The notes beneath the pieces were generated by a model. It did not search any database and was not told the DNA's origin. It saw only the letters and a program-made list of their open reading frames with translations. A stretch of 5,945 bases of DNA, taken from the NCBI GenBank assembly GCA_910577525.1, contig CAJTLI010000079.1:1-5945 (forward strand), in the 5' to 3' direction. Origin of the DNA: an uncultured Oscillospiraceae bacterium (GTDB lineage Bacteria > Bacillota > Clostridia > Oscillospirales > Oscillospiraceae). Both the position numbers and the translations under genes were made by a program. Of the stretch, positions 4,541 through 5,945 are shown piece by piece; the stretch's first letter is position 1, and every line of letters starts with the position of its first letter.

Positions 4541-5473
4541 TTAATCTGCACGGACAGCACCGCCTTTGCGGAGTGCGATCTCGCACAGGTACTCGTAGCC
4601 CTTGGCCGTGGCGCAAATGTCATCGTAGATGGTCACGCGGTAGGTGTCGTACTCCCCAAAGTTGCGGATCAGGCAGCTCCCACCGCCCAGCACATGGAGC
4701 CGCATGAGGGCCGGGTTGTACTCATGCTCCCGCAGAATGCGGAAAATCTCGCTCACATACCCTGCGGCGGTTTCCCGGATGGTGGTCAGGTAGTCCTCCT
4801 GAATGTCCGCCGTGCCAAACCGCAGCACACGGTTGATGATGGAGTCGTCCACCGTGGCGTGGTGGGTTCGCATGACGTTCTCCCGGACGGCCAGCATACA
4901 TTGGTGGGTGCCGTACTTCTCCGTGAACATTCGGTCAGCGGCGGGTCGGCGGTCATTGATGAACATGATGTTCATGGTGCCGTTGCCGATGTCGCACAGC
5001 ATATTCACGCCCAGGAAGTCCCTGATCTGGCTGGCTACCGCCGCAAAGCCCTGGGGAAACACGTCGGCCCCGGCGATCTCCACCCGGTAGGGCTTTCCCC
5101 GGAACGTAAAGCGTACCTCCCGGCTCCGCATGAGGTAGGCTTTGAAGTCCTCCCGCTGCTGGCTCACCCAGGTCAGGGGCAGGCCCACGGCGAGGCGCAC
5201 CGCGGCGTCGGTCAGCCCATGCACGTTCAGCTCACGGGCGATAGCCGCCAGGGTCAGGATATAATAGTCGTCGTCCCCGGTCTTGTCGGCGGTAAACTCC
5301 TTGTGGCCCGCCCCGATCAGGTAGTACCGCCCGCCGTAGACCAGCAGCTCGTCCTTGAATACCGGCTCGGTATCATAGGCGGTCAGCCCTGCGGGGAAAC
5401 AGCAGTTGGCGGTCTTGATGTTGCCGTAGCCGTTGTCGATGCCGATGATCCTCATGCCCTGATAGTCCTTCAC
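4541..5473 (-). CDS. parM: ParM/StbA-family actin-like ATPase
   Basis: The product has the actin-fold nucleotide motifs in order. Numbered from the upstream ATG at 5482, phosphate-1 is IIGIDNGYGNIKTA (about residues 12-25, Asp16), phosphate-2 is LCDIGNGTMNIMFIND (162-177, Asp164), and the adenosine motif is LHVLGGGSCLIRNFG (262-276). ParM-like proteins polymerise with ATP into filaments that push DNA copies apart. Total length near 310 residues is normal for the family. I prefer a GTG start at 5473: it forms a 4-nt GTGA overlap with the upstream stop, and AAAGGAGG at 5484-5491 is 10 nt away. The ATG at 5482 would leave only 1 nt after the ribosome site. An ATG at 5455 is also possible, since the conserved fold begins there. 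The ParR-like gene follows 4 nt after the stop. Confidence 0.87.
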   Translation of the reverse strand: MKDYQGMRIIGIDNGYGNIKTANCCFPAGLTAYDTEPVFKDELLVYGGRYYLIGAGHKEFTADKTGDDDYYILTLAAIARELNVHGLTDAAVRLAVGLPLTWVSQQREDFKAYLMRSREVRFTFRGKPYRVEIAGADVFPQGFAAVASQIRDFLGVNMLCDIGNGTMNIMFINDRRPAADRMFTEKYGTHQCMLAVRENVMRTHHATVDDSIINRVLRFGTADIQEDYLTTIRETAAGYVSEIFRILREHEYNPALMRLHVLGGGSCLIRNFGEYDTYRVTIYDDICATAKGYEYLCEIALRKGGAVRAD

Positions 5474-5945
5474 CGGCTCCATTCCTCCTTTCGATGTGTC
5501 AGCCCCAGCTTCCGCTGAAGCAGGTCGTTCACGTCCTTGCCATAGGGCGGCGGTCTGTCCTGCACCGTATACTTGTCCCCCAAGCCCTCCATGATACCCG
5601 CCGCCGCGTCCCGGCCCACCTCGTCGTTGTCCAGGTGGAGATAAAGCGTGTTGGTGCCGGGGTGGTCTTGGAGGTACTGGCTGAGAGCAAGAGGGACAAC
5701 GCCCTCCCGCTTCCGTTTGAACACCCCGGCCAGGGAGAGAAGGGCGTCCTGCTGCCAGTCCCGGCCATTCATTTTCAGCAAAGTGGCGTAGCTCAGCAGG
5801 TCGATGGCCGATTCAAACAGGTGGACGCCGGGGGCGCGGGTGTTTTCCGCGATAGAAAATGAATAGTGCTTGTCGCTGCCGGTGGCCTCACCCTTGAAGT
5901 CCCCCACGGTGCCGCGCAGGGCGGCGTACCGGGGCTGGCCTTTCA
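5470..5945 (-). CDS. DUF3991/Toprim-domain protein, C-terminal part (5' end outside window)
   Basis: The open frame enters from the right edge and ends at TGA 5472-5470, giving 157 visible residues. It begins KGQPRYAALRGTVGDFKGEA, which is mid-protein sequence; a GTG at 5907 is internal, not a start. The pattern RGT..FKGEATGSDKHYSF followed by HLFESAIDLLSYATLL and TLYLHLDNDEVGRDAAAGI matches the DUF3991 and Toprim_2 pair. The acidic Glu of FESAID and the Asp pair of LDNDEVG are the expected Toprim metal-binding residues. Toprim domains occur in primases, topoisomerases and related nucleases. Proteins of this type are common in mobile elements of Clostridia and are thought to act in primase-like DNA processing, which is not shown here. 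It overlaps the parM-like start by 4 nt. Confidence 0.83.
   Translation of the reverse strand, partial: KGQPRYAALRGTVGDFKGEATGSDKHYSFSIAENTRAPGVHLFESAIDLLSYATLLKMNGRDWQQDALLSLAGVFKRKREGVVPLALSQYLQDHPGTNTLYLHLDNDEVGRDAAAGIMEGLGDKYTVQDRPPPYGKDVNDLLQRKLGLTHRKEEWSR
5484..5491 (-). promoter_or_regulatory. Ribosome-binding site for the parM-like gene
   Basis: The minus strand reads AAAGGAGG. It lies 1 nt before ATG 5482 and 10 nt before GTG 5473, so it argues for the GTG start. It sits inside the last codons of the upstream Toprim gene, consistent with coupled translation. Confidence 0.6.

Noticed and set aside
4537..4623. N-terminal extension of the ParR-like gene to 4623
   Set aside because: The extra 29 residues overlap the parM-like gene, look like shadow sequence, and the folded protein begins naturally at MTIRFDLD.
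4430..5518. 362-residue plus-strand open frame
   Set aside because: It is antisense to the parM-like gene, whose actin motifs are unmistakable; the His/Val/Gly-rich composition is typical of a shadow frame.

Overview
The window is one continuous minus-strand gene block from the transfer region of an integrative conjugative (or mobilizable) element. The base composition is GC-rich, ribosome-binding sites are strong AGGAGG types, and the gene set (MobC, MobP-type relaxase, DUF3801/PcfB, ArdC-like protein, VirD4-like coupling protein, ParM-like actin, DUF3991/Toprim protein) matches conjugation modules of gut Clostridia, broadly the Tn1549-like class. A high-GC Oscillospiraceae-type host (Flavonifractor, Faecalibacterium and relatives) is the best guess. 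This rests on recalled family resemblance, not on a search.

Layout in the direction of transcription (right to left). (1) 5945-5470: C-terminal part of a DUF3991/Toprim protein, cut by the window edge. (2) 5473-4541: a ParM/StbA-like actin ATPase. (3) 4536-4267: an 89-residue ParR-like partner. (4) 4264-4159: a cluster of six TGACGCCA-type half-sites, the best centromere candidate and the most unusual non-coding signal here. (5) 4131-3952: an uncharacterised 59-residue protein with a near-ideal ribosome-binding site. (6) 3951-3800: a non-coding stretch with three perfect inverted repeats, the best oriT candidate. (7) 3799-3479 mobC, (8) 3477-2011 relaxase, (9) 2093-1218 pcfB-like DUF3801 gene, (10) 1215-331 ArdC-like gene, (11) 318-127 a 63-residue hypothetical, (12) 140-1 the start of a VirD4-type coupling protein running off the left edge.

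The genes fit one scheme. MobC and the relaxase would nick oriT. PcfB would dock the relaxosome onto the VirD4-like ATPase at the membrane channel. The ArdC-like protein may protect or bind transferred single strands. The ParM/ParR pair with its repeat array could segregate or stabilise the excised circular form. Genes abut or overlap almost throughout (GTGA overlap at 5470-5473, 1-nt gap at 3478, 83-nt overlap at 2011-2093, 14-nt overlap at 127-140), so translational coupling is likely. No tRNA, rRNA, CRISPR array, insertion sequence or attachment site was seen. The two non-coding gaps (4132-4266 and 3800-3951) are each under 160 bases and are described below.
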